From Planctomycetaceae bacterium (GTDB taxonomy: Bacteria > Planctomycetota > Phycisphaerae > Tepidisphaerales > Tepidisphaeraceae): a stretch of 64,000 nucleotides of DNA. Made by a program: the position numbers and the translations under genes. Where the stretch lies: the NCBI GenBank assembly GCA_027487775.1, contig JAIYCY010000030.1, positions 1 to 64,000 on the forward strand, in the 5' to 3' direction. Positions 43,747 to 53,246 of the stretch are shown piece by piece; the stretch's first letter is position 1, and every line of letters starts with the position of its first letter. The notes beneath the pieces were generated by a model, which was not told the DNA's origin, did not search any database, and worked only from the letters and a program-made list of their open reading frames with translations.

Positions 43747-45168
43747 TCACGCCGCCAATTTGAGGATCTGATCAGAGATTCGATCGGATTGTTTGCTGTT
43801 GAACGCCGGATTGAGTCTGAATGAATCGGTGGATCGATCCGTGTTTGGAGTGTGCCTTGGAGCAGGCGAAGGCGGACGTAGACTGATCGGATCGACAACC
43901 GTGAGGCTTGAAATGGCGTCGCGTGACGCGTTGTCGAACTGGGCGAAGTGATTGACAAGCCGTGCCATGGGAGCGGACCAGGCGGTTGCGTGATCCCAGA
44001 GGACGGTTCCTCTGATGTCTCGATCGGCCAGCGCGTCGAGATAGTGCTGGCGATAGTCGTCGTTCATGATTTGGCCTTGAAAGCCGGTCATCCAGACGAT
44101 CGAGTAGAGGGGCTTGTTGAGCGTATGATAGTCGGCAAAGAGGTTGCGAAGCCGATTGCCATAATGCTCGCCTGATACGTCGTTGGGATGTGCGTAGGAG
44201 TCGACGAGCAGATAATCGAGCCGGGTGGAGATCGGCTCGACGAAGTTGTCGATGATGACTTGTTTGTAACCGGTTCCGCCCCAGAAGTGTCCGTTGGGGA
44301 GATAGGCAGTGACTTTAAGTCCATCGGGCTTATGAGCGAGGATGGCGTCCATGAACTGGATTGCTTGATTGGCGCGTTCGCGGGCGTGTTGAATCTTTCC
44401 TTGCGTGGGTTGTCCGACGCCTCCCCACCACCAGGGCGACGCGCCTTCCTGCCCGGGCCAGAATACTTCGAGGTCGATCACGAGCGTGGCATCGTGTTGC
44501 TGCGCGTAATTCATGGCCAACTTCACCTGGTCGACGCGGACACCACCAGCGCCGTCACCGACGGCAGCGTGTCGTGCGTAATCCCAGAAGCCGAAATGTT
44601 GGGGTGTGAACCAAACCGGACGATCGATCGTTGATCTGACTTCCTGCGGGACTTCGACTGGCATGGCCCAATTGTTCCATTGAAGCATGACATCGAAGTC
44701 GGCGCGTAGTGTGGCATGCCCACGTTGGGCCCGAACATTAAACGTGCCTGCTTCGCCAGCGGTTGCAGCGGCACCGGTCATGTCGCGGACTTGTGCGCTA
44801 CGTACCAGGAACGTGTATCGGCCGTTGTCTTCGCTGCCCCATTTGCCATCGGGTGCGCGGACAGAATAGACAGCCGTGACGGAGGTGTCACCGCGATGAC
44901 CGATGATTGAGCGTAGCTTCACGGGCAGAGTGTCACCGTAGGCCGTGCGGACGCGAAGATCTCGGTTGTCGAGAGTGCGGGTGTCGATGCCGTTGGGGGA
45001 CGTCCATGTGAAGGTGAATCGCTGAACGGTTTTCTGGCCGTTACGAATCGTTCGCTCGGTGACGAGATTGGCTTGTGGACTGTGGCTCGCGAGGCTCAGC
45101 GAAGTTCCGTTCGATGGGTCGGCGGCCATCATTTTGCGATCTTCGAGCGGTTCGATGTGGGACGGCAT
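43747..45168 (-). CDS. LEPR-XLL-type secreted protein with TIM-barrel-like domain
   Basis: The ATG at 45168 has AAGGAG upstream and gives the N-terminus MPSHIEPLEDRKMMAADPSN, a clear LEPR-XLL-like signal; the open frame upstream to 45405 lacks it. The 473-residue protein has an Ig-like N-terminal domain (about 40-150), then a barrel-like region containing DVMLQWNNWAMPVEV, VWFTPQHFGFWDYA, ATLVIDLEVFWPGQEG, LKVTAYLPNGHFWGG, YLLVDSYAHPNDVSG and TVLWDHATAWSAP. The Asp/Glu at strand ends recall a glycoside hydrolase, but I do not recognise a family. The tail is low-complexity. An AEC transporter gene follows 70 bases downstream. Confidence 0.65.
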   Translation of the reverse strand: MPSHIEPLEDRKMMAADPSNGTSLSLASHSPQANLVTERTIRNGQKTVQRFTFTWTSPNGIDTRTLDNRDLRVRTAYGDTLPVKLRSIIGHRGDTSVTAVYSVRAPDGKWGSEDNGRYTFLVRSAQVRDMTGAAATAGEAGTFNVRAQRGHATLRADFDVMLQWNNWAMPVEVPQEVRSTIDRPVWFTPQHFGFWDYARHAAVGDGAGGVRVDQVKLAMNYAQQHDATLVIDLEVFWPGQEGASPWWWGGVGQPTQGKIQHARERANQAIQFMDAILAHKPDGLKVTAYLPNGHFWGGTGYKQVIIDNFVEPISTRLDYLLVDSYAHPNDVSGEHYGNRLRNLFADYHTLNKPLYSIVWMTGFQGQIMNDDYRQHYLDALADRDIRGTVLWDHATAWSAPMARLVNHFAQFDNASRDAISSLTVVDPISLRPPSPAPRHTPNTDRSTDSFRLNPAFNSKQSDRISDQILKLAA

Positions 45169-45595
45169 GGGGTCTCCTTGGGTCTGACGTATGAGACGTC
45201 GCATACGCAGGAGGGTCTTGCGTCCGATACCCGTGTCTTTCCGGGCGAAGATGTTCAAATTTATCGCCGAAAGATTACCCAGCCGCGAAAGGCGGCAGGG
45301 TCGGACGGCAGTCGATCGCTTCGATCGGTGTCGTCGAGCTCGGTTGCCGTTGTCGCGTGCGGTCGCTGTGGTATGGCGTGAACGCGATACCCCGAATCGC
45401 ATCACCGTGCGAGACGCTGATGGTCAGTTGATCGCGGATGGTTAGTTGATCGCGGATGGTCAGTTGATCAAGTGAGCCATGCGCGCTTCGGCCCGCCGGT
45501 TCTTCGCGTTTGCGAGAGATCTTGTTCGCGCGAGACCTACTTGTCGAACGCGAGAACTACTTTCTGCGCGAGGACCTACATGTCGCATGAGAGCT
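45169..45595. other. Repeat-rich spacer between glgP and the LEPR-XLL gene
   Basis: No gene is supported. It contains a run of 18-bp tandem repeats (45419-45472), then degenerate units of about 18-21 bases beginning GCGAGA that continue to the glgP stop (about 45511-45598). The 120 bases nearest the LEPR-XLL gene contain short hairpins (for example CGTATG/CATACG) in its probable leader. Confidence 0.6.
45419..45472. repeat. Three 18-bp tandem repeats
   Basis: The units 45419-45436, 45437-45454 and 45455-45472 share GATGGTCAGTTGATC with one to three differences. They lie about 125 bases downstream of the glgP stop. Confidence 0.85.
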
Positions 45596-47707
45596 TCATT
45601 TGCTCGCGGGCGAGTAGTAGTCGTTGACGTAATCTGCCACCATTCGGCCGGTGCTGAATTGTTGGCAGACGGTCTGCATCGAACGGCGCATGCGTTTGAG
45701 CCAATCGGTGGGGATGCCGGCGCGATTGCGTTCGTAGAAGGCAGGGACGATTTCCTTTTCGAGGATCGTGTAGATTGACTTGGCGTCGTAGTCGTCCTGT
45801 TTGTCCTGATCTTTGAATTGTTTTCCGCCGATCGACCAGCCGTTGGTTTGGTCGAATGCTTCTGGCCACCAGCCGTCGAGGATGCTGAAGTTGAGTCCGC
45901 CGTGAAGCGGGGGTTTCATGCCGCTGGTACCGCTGGCTTCTTGGGGTCTGAGCGGGTTGTTGAGCCAGACGTCGCTGCCGCTGGTGAGCAAACGACCGAC
46001 GGCCATGTCGTAGTCTTCGATGATCGCGACCCGGCCTGCGAATCCTGCTTCGGAGGCGTGTTTGTAGATTTGTGCGGCGAAACCTTGTCCGCCGAGGTCG
46101 GCGGGGTGTGCTTTGCCGGCGAAGACGATCTGCACGGGTCGCTTATCGTTGCCGAGGATTTTGGCCAGTCGCTTGGCATCGCGGAAGACGAGCGGGGCGC
46201 GTTTGTATGTTGCGAAGCGTCGTGCGAAGCCGATCGTGAGCGTGTGGGGATCGAAGGTCTGGTATGCACGGGCGTAGTGTTCGACTGGACCGATGCCGCG
46301 TGCGATGGCTTCGAGAAGTCGCTGGCGGATACCGTGGATGAGTTTTGCGCGGAGCAAGTTGCGAAGGTTCCAAAGCTCTGCGTCGGGGACCTTGTCGATA
46401 GCCTTCCACGGGTCGTGTTCCGGGCCTGCGCCGTTCCACTTGGGCTTTAGGTGCTTTGCGTAGAAGGGGCGTGCCTCAGGGGCGAGCCAGGTTTCGGAGT
46501 GGATGCCGTTGGTGATCGAGCCGATGGGTACGTCATTGGGATCGGTCACGCCGTAGGTTTTCATCCACATCGATCGAGACACCTCGCCGTGCAGCGCGGC
46601 GACGCCGTTGCAATGGTCAGCGAGTTTGAGTGCAAGGACGGTCATGCAGAAAGGCTCTTTGGCATCGGTTGGATCTTCGCGACCCAATGCGAGCAGGTCG
46701 CTTTCGCTCATCTTGCACGCTTTGGCGTAGTGGCCGATGTATTTGAGCGCGAGCTCGGGATCGAATCGGTCGTTGCCTGCGGGGACGGGCGTGTGGGTGG
46801 TGAAGACGGTCGAATGTCTGACGGAGGCGATCGCGTCGATGATTGACTTGCCGGACTTGATGGTGCGAGCGAGCCGTTCGAGAGCGTTGAAGGCGGCGTG
46901 TCCTTCGTTGAGGTGGCAGACGTCGGGCTTGATGCCGACCTTTTCGAGCATGATGAGTCCGCCGACGCCGAGAAGGAATTCCTGTCGGATGCGATAGTCG
47001 CGTTCGTGGCCGGTGGAGTCGCGTCCGTAGAGGTGATGGGTGAGTTGGCGCGTGACGGAATCGTTGTCGGGAAGATCGGTGTCCATGAGATAGAGGGCAG
47101 CGCGGCCGACCGATTGCTTCCAGATCTTGAACTTGACATCTACGGTGCCGATGCGGACTGAACCGACCTTGCCCGTGTCGGTGATGGGAAGGTCTGCGAA
47201 ATCGAGTTCGGGATAGATGACGCGTGTCGAGCCGTCGGAGGCGAATTCCTGGGTGTAATAGCCGCGTCGATAGAGCAGACCCACGCCGACGAGCGGCACG
47301 CCGAGATCGCTGACGCTCTTGATATGATCCCCCGCAAGCACGCCGAGCCCGCCGGAGTATTGCTGCATGCACTCATGGATTGCGTACTCCGAGCAGAAGT
47401 ATGCGACGGTTTTGTTCGCGAGCTTTTTCTTTCGCGTTGCCCAGGTGGGTGAATCGAGGTAGTCGCGAAGCAGTCTTTCGACGCGATCGACTTCGGCAGC
47501 GAAGCGCGGGTCGGACTCGATGAGCTTTCGGCGTTCGGGCGAAAGGAGTTTCAGCGTGCGGATGGGATTGTTTCGGGTCGCGTGCCAGAGCTGCGGATCA
47601 AGCGCGGCAAAGAGTCGCTGCGCGTCTGGATTCCAGCTCCACCAGAGATTGTGGGCGAGAGAATCGATGCGAGATGCGATGGATGATGTTGGTTTGGCGG
47701 TTGCCAT
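45596..47707 (-). CDS. glgP: Alpha-glucan (glycogen/maltodextrin) phosphorylase
   Basis: A 703-residue GT35 phosphorylase of the shorter, archaeal/planctomycete subtype. It starts with the DUF3417-like LAHNLWWSWNPDAQRLFAAL. Later come YGIHE-like CSEYAIHECMQQYSGGLGVL, HLNEGHAAFNALERL, FTTHTPVPAGNDRF and GIHSETWLAPEA, and the PLP-site segment PLRPQEASGTSGMKPPLHGG. It phosphorolyses alpha-1,4-glucans to glucose 1-phosphate. It lies 46 bases downstream of malQ on the same strand, forming an alpha-glucan breakdown pair. AAAGGAA precedes the ATG. Confidence 0.95.
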   Translation of the reverse strand: MATAKPTSSIASRIDSLAHNLWWSWNPDAQRLFAALDPQLWHATRNNPIRTLKLLSPERRKLIESDPRFAAEVDRVERLLRDYLDSPTWATRKKKLANKTVAYFCSEYAIHECMQQYSGGLGVLAGDHIKSVSDLGVPLVGVGLLYRRGYYTQEFASDGSTRVIYPELDFADLPITDTGKVGSVRIGTVDVKFKIWKQSVGRAALYLMDTDLPDNDSVTRQLTHHLYGRDSTGHERDYRIRQEFLLGVGGLIMLEKVGIKPDVCHLNEGHAAFNALERLARTIKSGKSIIDAIASVRHSTVFTTHTPVPAGNDRFDPELALKYIGHYAKACKMSESDLLALGREDPTDAKEPFCMTVLALKLADHCNGVAALHGEVSRSMWMKTYGVTDPNDVPIGSITNGIHSETWLAPEARPFYAKHLKPKWNGAGPEHDPWKAIDKVPDAELWNLRNLLRAKLIHGIRQRLLEAIARGIGPVEHYARAYQTFDPHTLTIGFARRFATYKRAPLVFRDAKRLAKILGNDKRPVQIVFAGKAHPADLGGQGFAAQIYKHASEAGFAGRVAIIEDYDMAVGRLLTSGSDVWLNNPLRPQEASGTSGMKPPLHGGLNFSILDGWWPEAFDQTNGWSIGGKQFKDQDKQDDYDAKSIYTILEKEIVPAFYERNRAGIPTDWLKRMRRSMQTVCQQFSTGRMVADYVNDYYSPASK

Positions 47708-47753
47708 GGGAATTCCTTTCCGGGTTGATGCGTTTATCTTTCAGTTGGGGCGT

Positions 47754-49340
47754 TCATCTTTCAGAGGCTTGAATCAGGGAACGAAGTGATTTGGCATGTG
47801 TGGGAGTGAGGGCGTTGGGTTTGAGTCGCCAGTGCCAGTTGTTGCCTTCGGTGCCGGGGAGGTTCATGCGAGCTTCGGTGCCGAGTCCGAGGATGTCCTG
47901 GATGGGGATGATGACCGTGTTGGCGGGCGAGAGAAGGGTGTGTCGGATGAGCGCCGATGCGGCCTGTTTGGGAAGATCGGCGGGCGTGATGCCGAGTGAG
48001 GCGATGAGATTTGCGACGTAGCGTTTGGCAGAGTCGTTGCCCGGCTTTCGGGATGCCTTGAGTTGTTCGAGGGCGTATCCGTTGACGGTATCGCAATCGT
48101 GGGTGCCGGTGTAAGCGACGCAGTGGGGTACGTGGCGGTGGGGCAGGTGATCCCATCCGCCGTCAAAGCCGAACATGGTGACGCGCATGCCGGGGAAGCC
48201 GAAGTCATCTCGCAGGGCCATCGCTTCCTTGGTCACCGTGCCGAGATCTTCAGCGATGATGGGGCAATCGCCGAGTGCCTTTTGCATTTCAGTAAAGAGT
48301 GCGCGGCCGGGCGTTTTGATCCAGTGGCCTTTGACAGCATCCTTTGCGCCGAAGGGGACGGCCCAGACGCGATAGAAGCCGAGGAAGTGGTCGATGCGCA
48401 CGCCGTCGTAGAGCGCGAACGTCGCGCGGAATCGCTCGATCCACCACGCGAAGCTCGATCGCACGTGCTTCGACCAATCATAATGGGCATGGTTCCAGAC
48501 TTGCCCGAGTTTGTTGAATGCATCCGGCGGACATCCGCTGACGACTTTGGGATTGCCCTTGGCGTCGAGCATGAAGAGACGCTGGTCGCACCAGACGTCA
48601 GCTGAATCGTGGCCGACAAAGATGGGTACATCGCCGATGAGTCCGACGCCCTTGGATGCGGCGTATTTGCGGAGCTTGAGCCACTGCTCGTAGAAAAGCC
48701 ATTGAATGAACTGATGAAAGCAGATTTCGTCGGCGAGCTTTTCGGTGTAGTGGGCGATGGCGTCTGGCTTTCGCGCGCGGATCGCTTCGGGCCAATCGTT
48801 CCACGGCTTGTTGTCAAAGTGAGTGCGAAGGGCGGCGAAGAGTGACCAGCCGTTGAGCCATGAGGCGTGCGTCTGGGTGAATTGGTGGAATGACTTGGGA
48901 AGTCGATCGCAGACGGTGAGGTAGGCGATGCGGAGCGCGGTCATTCGATACGTCTCGACGGCTGGGAAGTTGACGCGATCGTCGCGGACGTGTTTGGGCG
49001 GTTTGATGTCAGTTCGATCGAGATAGCCACGTTCGATCAGATCATCGAGCGAGACGAGCCATGGGCTACCGGCAAAACTGCTCGGTGAGGAATAAGGGGA
49101 ATAGCCCGGTTCACGCCCCGGCGGGGTGTGGGGGAGAGTCTGCCACCATTTCATGCCACTGCTGGCGAGGAAATCGACGAAGGCGAAGGCTTCGTGACCG
49201 AGATCACCCGAGCCGTGTCGCGACGGGAGGCTGGTCGGATGCAGCAGCACGGCCGCGGTGCGACGGCTGAAATCGAAGGCATGTGCTGCGTTGTTGTTAG
49301 GGGTTGTTCGATTCGCGATGCGAGACTTGTGCCTGGCCAT
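47754..49340 (-). CDS. malQ: 4-alpha-glucanotransferase (amylomaltase)
   Basis: A 528-residue GH77 enzyme that disproportionates alpha-1,4-glucans, supplying longer chains to the phosphorylase. Motifs are VLLHPTSLPSRHGSGDLG, WWQTLPHTPPG, YSPYSSPSSFAGSPWLVSLD, LIGDVPIFVGHDSADVW, GVRIDHFLGFYRVWAVPFG (nucleophile Asp), IIAEDLGTVTKEAMALRDDF (general acid Glu), FPGMRVTMFGF and YTGTHDCDTVNGY (third Asp). The ATG at 49340 has GGAGGAGAAGC directly upstream and is preferred over TTG 49358. It is upstream of glgP on the same strand and divergent from the YihY gene. Confidence 0.95.
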   Translation of the reverse strand: MARHKSRIANRTTPNNNAAHAFDFSRRTAAVLLHPTSLPSRHGSGDLGHEAFAFVDFLASSGMKWWQTLPHTPPGREPGYSPYSSPSSFAGSPWLVSLDDLIERGYLDRTDIKPPKHVRDDRVNFPAVETYRMTALRIAYLTVCDRLPKSFHQFTQTHASWLNGWSLFAALRTHFDNKPWNDWPEAIRARKPDAIAHYTEKLADEICFHQFIQWLFYEQWLKLRKYAASKGVGLIGDVPIFVGHDSADVWCDQRLFMLDAKGNPKVVSGCPPDAFNKLGQVWNHAHYDWSKHVRSSFAWWIERFRATFALYDGVRIDHFLGFYRVWAVPFGAKDAVKGHWIKTPGRALFTEMQKALGDCPIIAEDLGTVTKEAMALRDDFGFPGMRVTMFGFDGGWDHLPHRHVPHCVAYTGTHDCDTVNGYALEQLKASRKPGNDSAKRYVANLIASLGITPADLPKQAASALIRHTLLSPANTVIIPIQDILGLGTEARMNLPGTEGNNWHWRLKPNALTPTHAKSLRSLIQASER

Positions 49341-49493
49341 GCTTCTCCTCCACGGCAAGGAAACTGGGACGAGTTAAACGGAATGAGTTATATCGTCAAA
49401 CCGGTTAACCTCAAGGCGAAGTTGTGAATGTTTGCGAGGGGGCTGAGTCGGGCCCGGTGACAATTCTGTCGAGTTCGCGCAAACTAGACCACC

Positions 49494-50501
49494 ATGGCCC
49501 GTCTGCGAGAGTTTCCGATTGTGATCCGACGAGTCGGGCCTTGGACGTTTCTGAAGCGTCTTTGGCGCGAGATCGGCGATGACCAGGTCTTTGATATTTC
49601 GGCGGCCGTCGCGTTTTATTGGCTGCTGGCGATTTTTCCATTTTTGCTGTTCGTCTTGACGCTGACTCCGTTGCTGCCTGCGGATCTGCAGGTCAACGTC
49701 CGTGCGAGCGTGAACGAGTGGCTGGCTGAGAATCTTCCGCCGAGCGGTGCGGAGATCATTTTGAAGAACATCGAAGCGGTGTTTCAACCGCGCGGGACGC
49801 TGCTGTCGATCGGCCTGATCACCACGCTCTGGGCGGCCAGCGCTGGAATGAACGCGACGATGAGCGCGTTGGATACGGTCTACGACGTTTCGCGACCGCG
49901 TCATTTTTTGATCAAGCGTCTGGTATCGATCGGGCTGACGATCGCGGTCGTGTTGATGATGATCGGCGTGGTGGTGCTGATTCCGATCGGTTCGATCGTG
50001 ACGACAACGCTCGGTGCGTACGTCCCCGACTGGGCGAGCGCGGGTCAGCGGACGGCGATTGATGTGGCGCGATACACGATCGGCGTGACGCTGATGCTTT
50101 TTGTCGTCAGCTCGATTTATCAGTTCGGCGCGTCGGTCAGGCGACGATGGGCGTTCATCACGCCTGGTTCGATATTCACCGTTGTGACGATCGCGGGCTT
50201 GTCGATTTTGTTCCGTATCTATGTCGAGCGCGTCGGGCAGGCGAGTTACGACAAGATGTACGGCACGCTCGGCGGGATCATGCTGACGATGTTGCTCTTT
50301 TATCTGTATGCGGTTGTTTTTCTGATCGGTGCACAGATCAACAGCGAGATCGACTTCACGATGCTTGGCCTGCGCGAAGGAACGCCCAAGCCCGACGAGC
50401 AATCGGATCCGCTCCCACGTTTGTATGGCGACCATCCCGAAGCACACGCACAGCACCATCGCGAGAGCGAGAGGTTTAAGTTCAGGATTGGCAAGCGGTA
50501 A
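49494..50501 (+). CDS. YihY/BrkB-family inner-membrane protein
   Basis: A 335-residue protein with about six membrane helices. YihY/BrkB features are WREIGDDQVFDISAAVAFYW, FLLFVLTLTPLLP, SIGLITTLWAASAGMNATMS, ALDTVYDV and LYAVVFLIGAQINSEIDF. The name virulence factor BrkB is historical; most members have unknown roles and some are linked to envelope functions. The charged cytoplasmic tail of about 45 residues is His/Glu-rich. No Shine-Dalgarno precedes the ATG, but GTGACA-N17-CAAACT ends eight bases before it. It is divergent from malQ. Confidence 0.85.
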   Translation: MARLREFPIVIRRVGPWTFLKRLWREIGDDQVFDISAAVAFYWLLAIFPFLLFVLTLTPLLPADLQVNVRASVNEWLAENLPPSGAEIILKNIEAVFQPRGTLLSIGLITTLWAASAGMNATMSALDTVYDVSRPRHFLIKRLVSIGLTIAVVLMMIGVVVLIPIGSIVTTTLGAYVPDWASAGQRTAIDVARYTIGVTLMLFVVSSIYQFGASVRRRWAFITPGSIFTVVTIAGLSILFRIYVERVGQASYDKMYGTLGGIMLTMLLFYLYAVVFLIGAQINSEIDFTMLGLREGTPKPDEQSDPLPRLYGDHPEAHAQHHRESERFKFRIGKR

Positions 50502-50714
50502 GTCGTACTCAGAGGACAACAGAGATGTTGCTGGCATTGCGTCATCTAAACATTCTTCCTTAGACGATGTACGTCCGACGCGGGGACGCATGTTTTGGGT
50601 GGCTCGCTTGCGGGGGTCTGCTCGGTTAGTGTTTGGGATTCGGCGTTGTTTGGTATCAAGGTGTGTATTCTGCACCAAGTTCGGTTCCTGTATGAGAGAT
50701 GAGGTCGATGGTCG

Positions 50715-52187
50715 ATGCGAGTATCTGTCTTCGTTCCATATTCGGGTCAGTCGTTCACGCGCGAGACGGTGGCAGCGTTTCGGGCCGCCGGTGCTGAGCG
50801 GGTTGTGTTGCTCGATGCGATGGGGGAGGGACTTTCCGGATGCGAGTCGATCAAGGTGGATTCGATTCTCGGAAGTTCGGCGATGACCAAGATGCTCGAG
50901 GTAGCGCATCGCAACGGCGATGACCACGCGCTTCTGGTGTTGCATGACACGCCGATCCGCCTGGGTCAGTATGCCTTGTCGCGATTCATGGATGTGGCGG
51001 GAATGACCGGTGCAGGATTGGTGTATAGCGACTATGTGGATGTGAAGGGTGACAAGCGAAGTGCACATCCTGTGAACGAGTATCAAGCGGGCAGCGTGCG
51101 TGACGGGTTTGAATTCGGCTCGTTGGTGTTGATCGACGTCAAGGCTGCCCGACGTGCGATCGAAGCGTCGGCTGCGGGGCTTGGAAATTGGAAGCTGGCA
51201 GGCTGGTATGCGCTGCGGCTGGCGATATCGCGGGTGAGCCAGTTGGTGCGGATCGCCGAGCCGCTCTACATGAAGGTCGAACCCGACACGCGCCGGACCG
51301 GCGAGAAGCAGTTTGATTATGTTGATCCGAAAAATCGCGAGGCACAGATCGAGATGGAAAGCGTGGCGACCTCGCACCTGAAGTTGATCGGCGCGTATTT
51401 GACGCCGTCCTTTAAGGAAGTGGACCTGACCGCCGGTCGATTTCCGGTGGAAGCCTCGGTCATCATTCCGGTGCGTAATCGCGTCAAGACGGTTGGTGAT
51501 GCGGTCAGGTCGGTATTGTCGCAGAAAACGTCCCGCTCGTTCAATGTGATCGTGATTGACAACCATTCGACGGACGGAACAACAGAGTTCCTGCGCGAAC
51601 TGGCAAGCGACAATCGCGTGGTGCATGTGATTCCCGATCGCGATGATCTGGGTATCGGCGGATGCTGGAACGTGGGGATCGACCATGCGAGCTGCGGTCG
51701 CTTTGCGTTGCAACTGGACAGCGACGATTTGTATGCCGACGACGGCGTGATCGAGCAGGTTGTGAACGCGTTTTACACGCAGCGTGTGCCGATGATCGTG
51801 GGAAGCTACCGAATGACGAATTTCGAGTTGAAGGAGATTCCGCCGGGCGTGATCGATCACCGCGAGTGGACGCCCGACAACGGTCACAACAATGCTCTGC
51901 GGATCAATGGACTTGGTGCGCCGCGTTGCTTCTATACGCCGCTGCTTCGGTCGCTGCATCTTCCGAACGTAAGCTACGGCGAAGATTATGCGATGGCGCT
52001 TCGAGTGTGTCGCGAGTATCGTGTCGGTCGAATCTACGATCCGATTTATCTGTGTCGCCGGTGGGAAGGCAACAGCGACGCCGATCTCGATATTGTCAAG
52101 AGCAACACGTTCAACCATTACAAGGACAAGATCCGCACACTGGAGATCGCGGCGCGTCAAAAGTTGAATGGGACGGCGGGGCGGTGA
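50715..52187 (+). CDS. Two-domain glycosyltransferase, family GT2
   Basis: A 490-residue protein. Residues 1-225 form a divergent GT-A-like domain (MRVSVFVPYSGQSFTRETV, GLVYSDYVDVKGDKRSAHPV). Residues 245-480 form a canonical GT2 domain: ASVIIPVRNRVKTVGDAVRS, VIVIDNHSTDGTTEFLREL, the DxD-type ALQLDSDDLYAD, and a C-terminal WEGNSD segment. It should transfer a sugar from a nucleotide donor; the acceptor is unknown. A DUF4922 protein gene follows 141 bases downstream, a pairing that may be meaningful because that family resembles sugar-1-phosphate nucleotidyl or phosphorylase enzymes. Confidence 0.82.
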   Translation: MRVSVFVPYSGQSFTRETVAAFRAAGAERVVLLDAMGEGLSGCESIKVDSILGSSAMTKMLEVAHRNGDDHALLVLHDTPIRLGQYALSRFMDVAGMTGAGLVYSDYVDVKGDKRSAHPVNEYQAGSVRDGFEFGSLVLIDVKAARRAIEASAAGLGNWKLAGWYALRLAISRVSQLVRIAEPLYMKVEPDTRRTGEKQFDYVDPKNREAQIEMESVATSHLKLIGAYLTPSFKEVDLTAGRFPVEASVIIPVRNRVKTVGDAVRSVLSQKTSRSFNVIVIDNHSTDGTTEFLRELASDNRVVHVIPDRDDLGIGGCWNVGIDHASCGRFALQLDSDDLYADDGVIEQVVNAFYTQRVPMIVGSYRMTNFELKEIPPGVIDHREWTPDNGHNNALRINGLGAPRCFYTPLLRSLHLPNVSYGEDYAMALRVCREYRVGRIYDPIYLCRRWEGNSDADLDIVKSNTFNHYKDKIRTLEIAARQKLNGTAGR

Positions 52188-52328
52188 AGCGTGTTTGCGA
52201 CGCATGTCCGTTGAGCCATTTGGCGCGAGTGATTCCAGCCGGGAGACCCATTTTAAGCGAGGCCTCTCGATGACGTTTGGCAAGCAGATGACAGTGAGCA
52301 ATGTAAGGCGTTTGAGGAAGTAGGATTC

Positions 52329-53228
52329 ATGGCGTTGGGTGATGATGTGTTGCGGCTGCTCGACGAACAGTCGCGAGACTGGCCGATGTTGGCGGAGGGA
52401 CTCGCAGCCCTCGGACGTGTGCGGACGCGCGCGATGGCGCTGCCTCATTTCTCGGTCAGACTGCAATGCAATCCGCGACGTATTGTGAGCAGCGGTGCAA
52501 AGACCGATGCCGCATCGATCGCGGAGAGACGTTGCTTCCTGTGTCCGTCTCACCTTCCCGGCGACCAGCGCGGGATCGAATTCGCCTCGCGATATCTGAT
52601 TCTCTGCAATCCATTCCCGATCGCACCGATCCACTTCACTGTGCCGATCATGCAGCATGTCGATCAGCGCATCGCGGGACGACTGAGCGACATGCTCGAA
52701 CTGTCGCGAGGACTGGGCGAGCGTTTTTTCACGCTTTACAACGGCCCGCGTTGTGGTGCGTCCGCGCCGGACCATTTTCATTTTCAGGCGTGTGGCACAG
52801 GGTTTCTGCCGATCGAATCGGAGATAGAATTTCTTGTGCGAAGATACGGCATGGAGGATCAGCCCGCGGTCGTTGCGGTAAGAGACCCTCATCGTCCATT
52901 TTATTTGATTGAGTCGACAAGCGCTGCGGAGGTTGAGCGTGCGTTTGAACTGTTGTTGTTGCGACTGCCACGCCGGGATGTTGAGAGCGAGCCGATGATG
53001 AATCTGCTGTGCTGGTGGTTGGGGGATCGCCATAGATTGGTGGTGTTCCCTCGACGATCGCACCGGCCTGCGTGTTACTTTGCAGAAGGGGACGCGCGGC
53101 GATTGTTGAGCCCTGGTTCGATCGATCTTGGAGGCGTCGTTGTGACGCCAGTCGAGTCGGACTTTGATCGATTGACCGAATCCGAAATCGTGTCCATGTT
53201 TACAGAAGTCTGCGGCGAGTCCGTATGA
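52329..53228 (+). CDS. DUF4922 family, GalT/HIT-superfamily-like protein
   Basis: A 299-residue protein. The CFLC motif (Cys69, Cys72) is followed by LCNPFPIAPIHFTVPIMQH, RFFTLYNGPRCGASAPDHF and HFQACG, giving a His149-x-His151-x-Gln153 active-site pattern comparable to the HxHxQ of GalT and GDP-glucose phosphorylases. The middle His would form a nucleotidyl intermediate. The substrate could be a nucleotide sugar; this is an inference. GGAAGTAGG precedes the ATG. It follows a GT2 gene and precedes a DEAD-box helicase gene by 18 bases. Confidence 0.75.
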   Translation: MALGDDVLRLLDEQSRDWPMLAEGLAALGRVRTRAMALPHFSVRLQCNPRRIVSSGAKTDAASIAERRCFLCPSHLPGDQRGIEFASRYLILCNPFPIAPIHFTVPIMQHVDQRIAGRLSDMLELSRGLGERFFTLYNGPRCGASAPDHFHFQACGTGFLPIESEIEFLVRRYGMEDQPAVVAVRDPHRPFYLIESTSAAEVERAFELLLLRLPRRDVESEPMMNLLCWWLGDRHRLVVFPRRSHRPACYFAEGDARRLLSPGSIDLGGVVVTPVESDFDRLTESEIVSMFTEVCGESV

Positions 53229-53246
53229 CGGTTTAGAAAGGTTGTC

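Noticed and set aside
45175..45310. Possible cyclic-di-GMP (GEMM-I-like) riboswitch upstream of the LEPR-XLL gene
   Set aside because: The minus strand has a GGACGCAAGACC stretch and a GAAA-containing hairpin, but the hairpin does not abut the ACGCAA core and the flanking stems do not fit the GEMM layout. A covariance-model scan for RF01051 would settle it.
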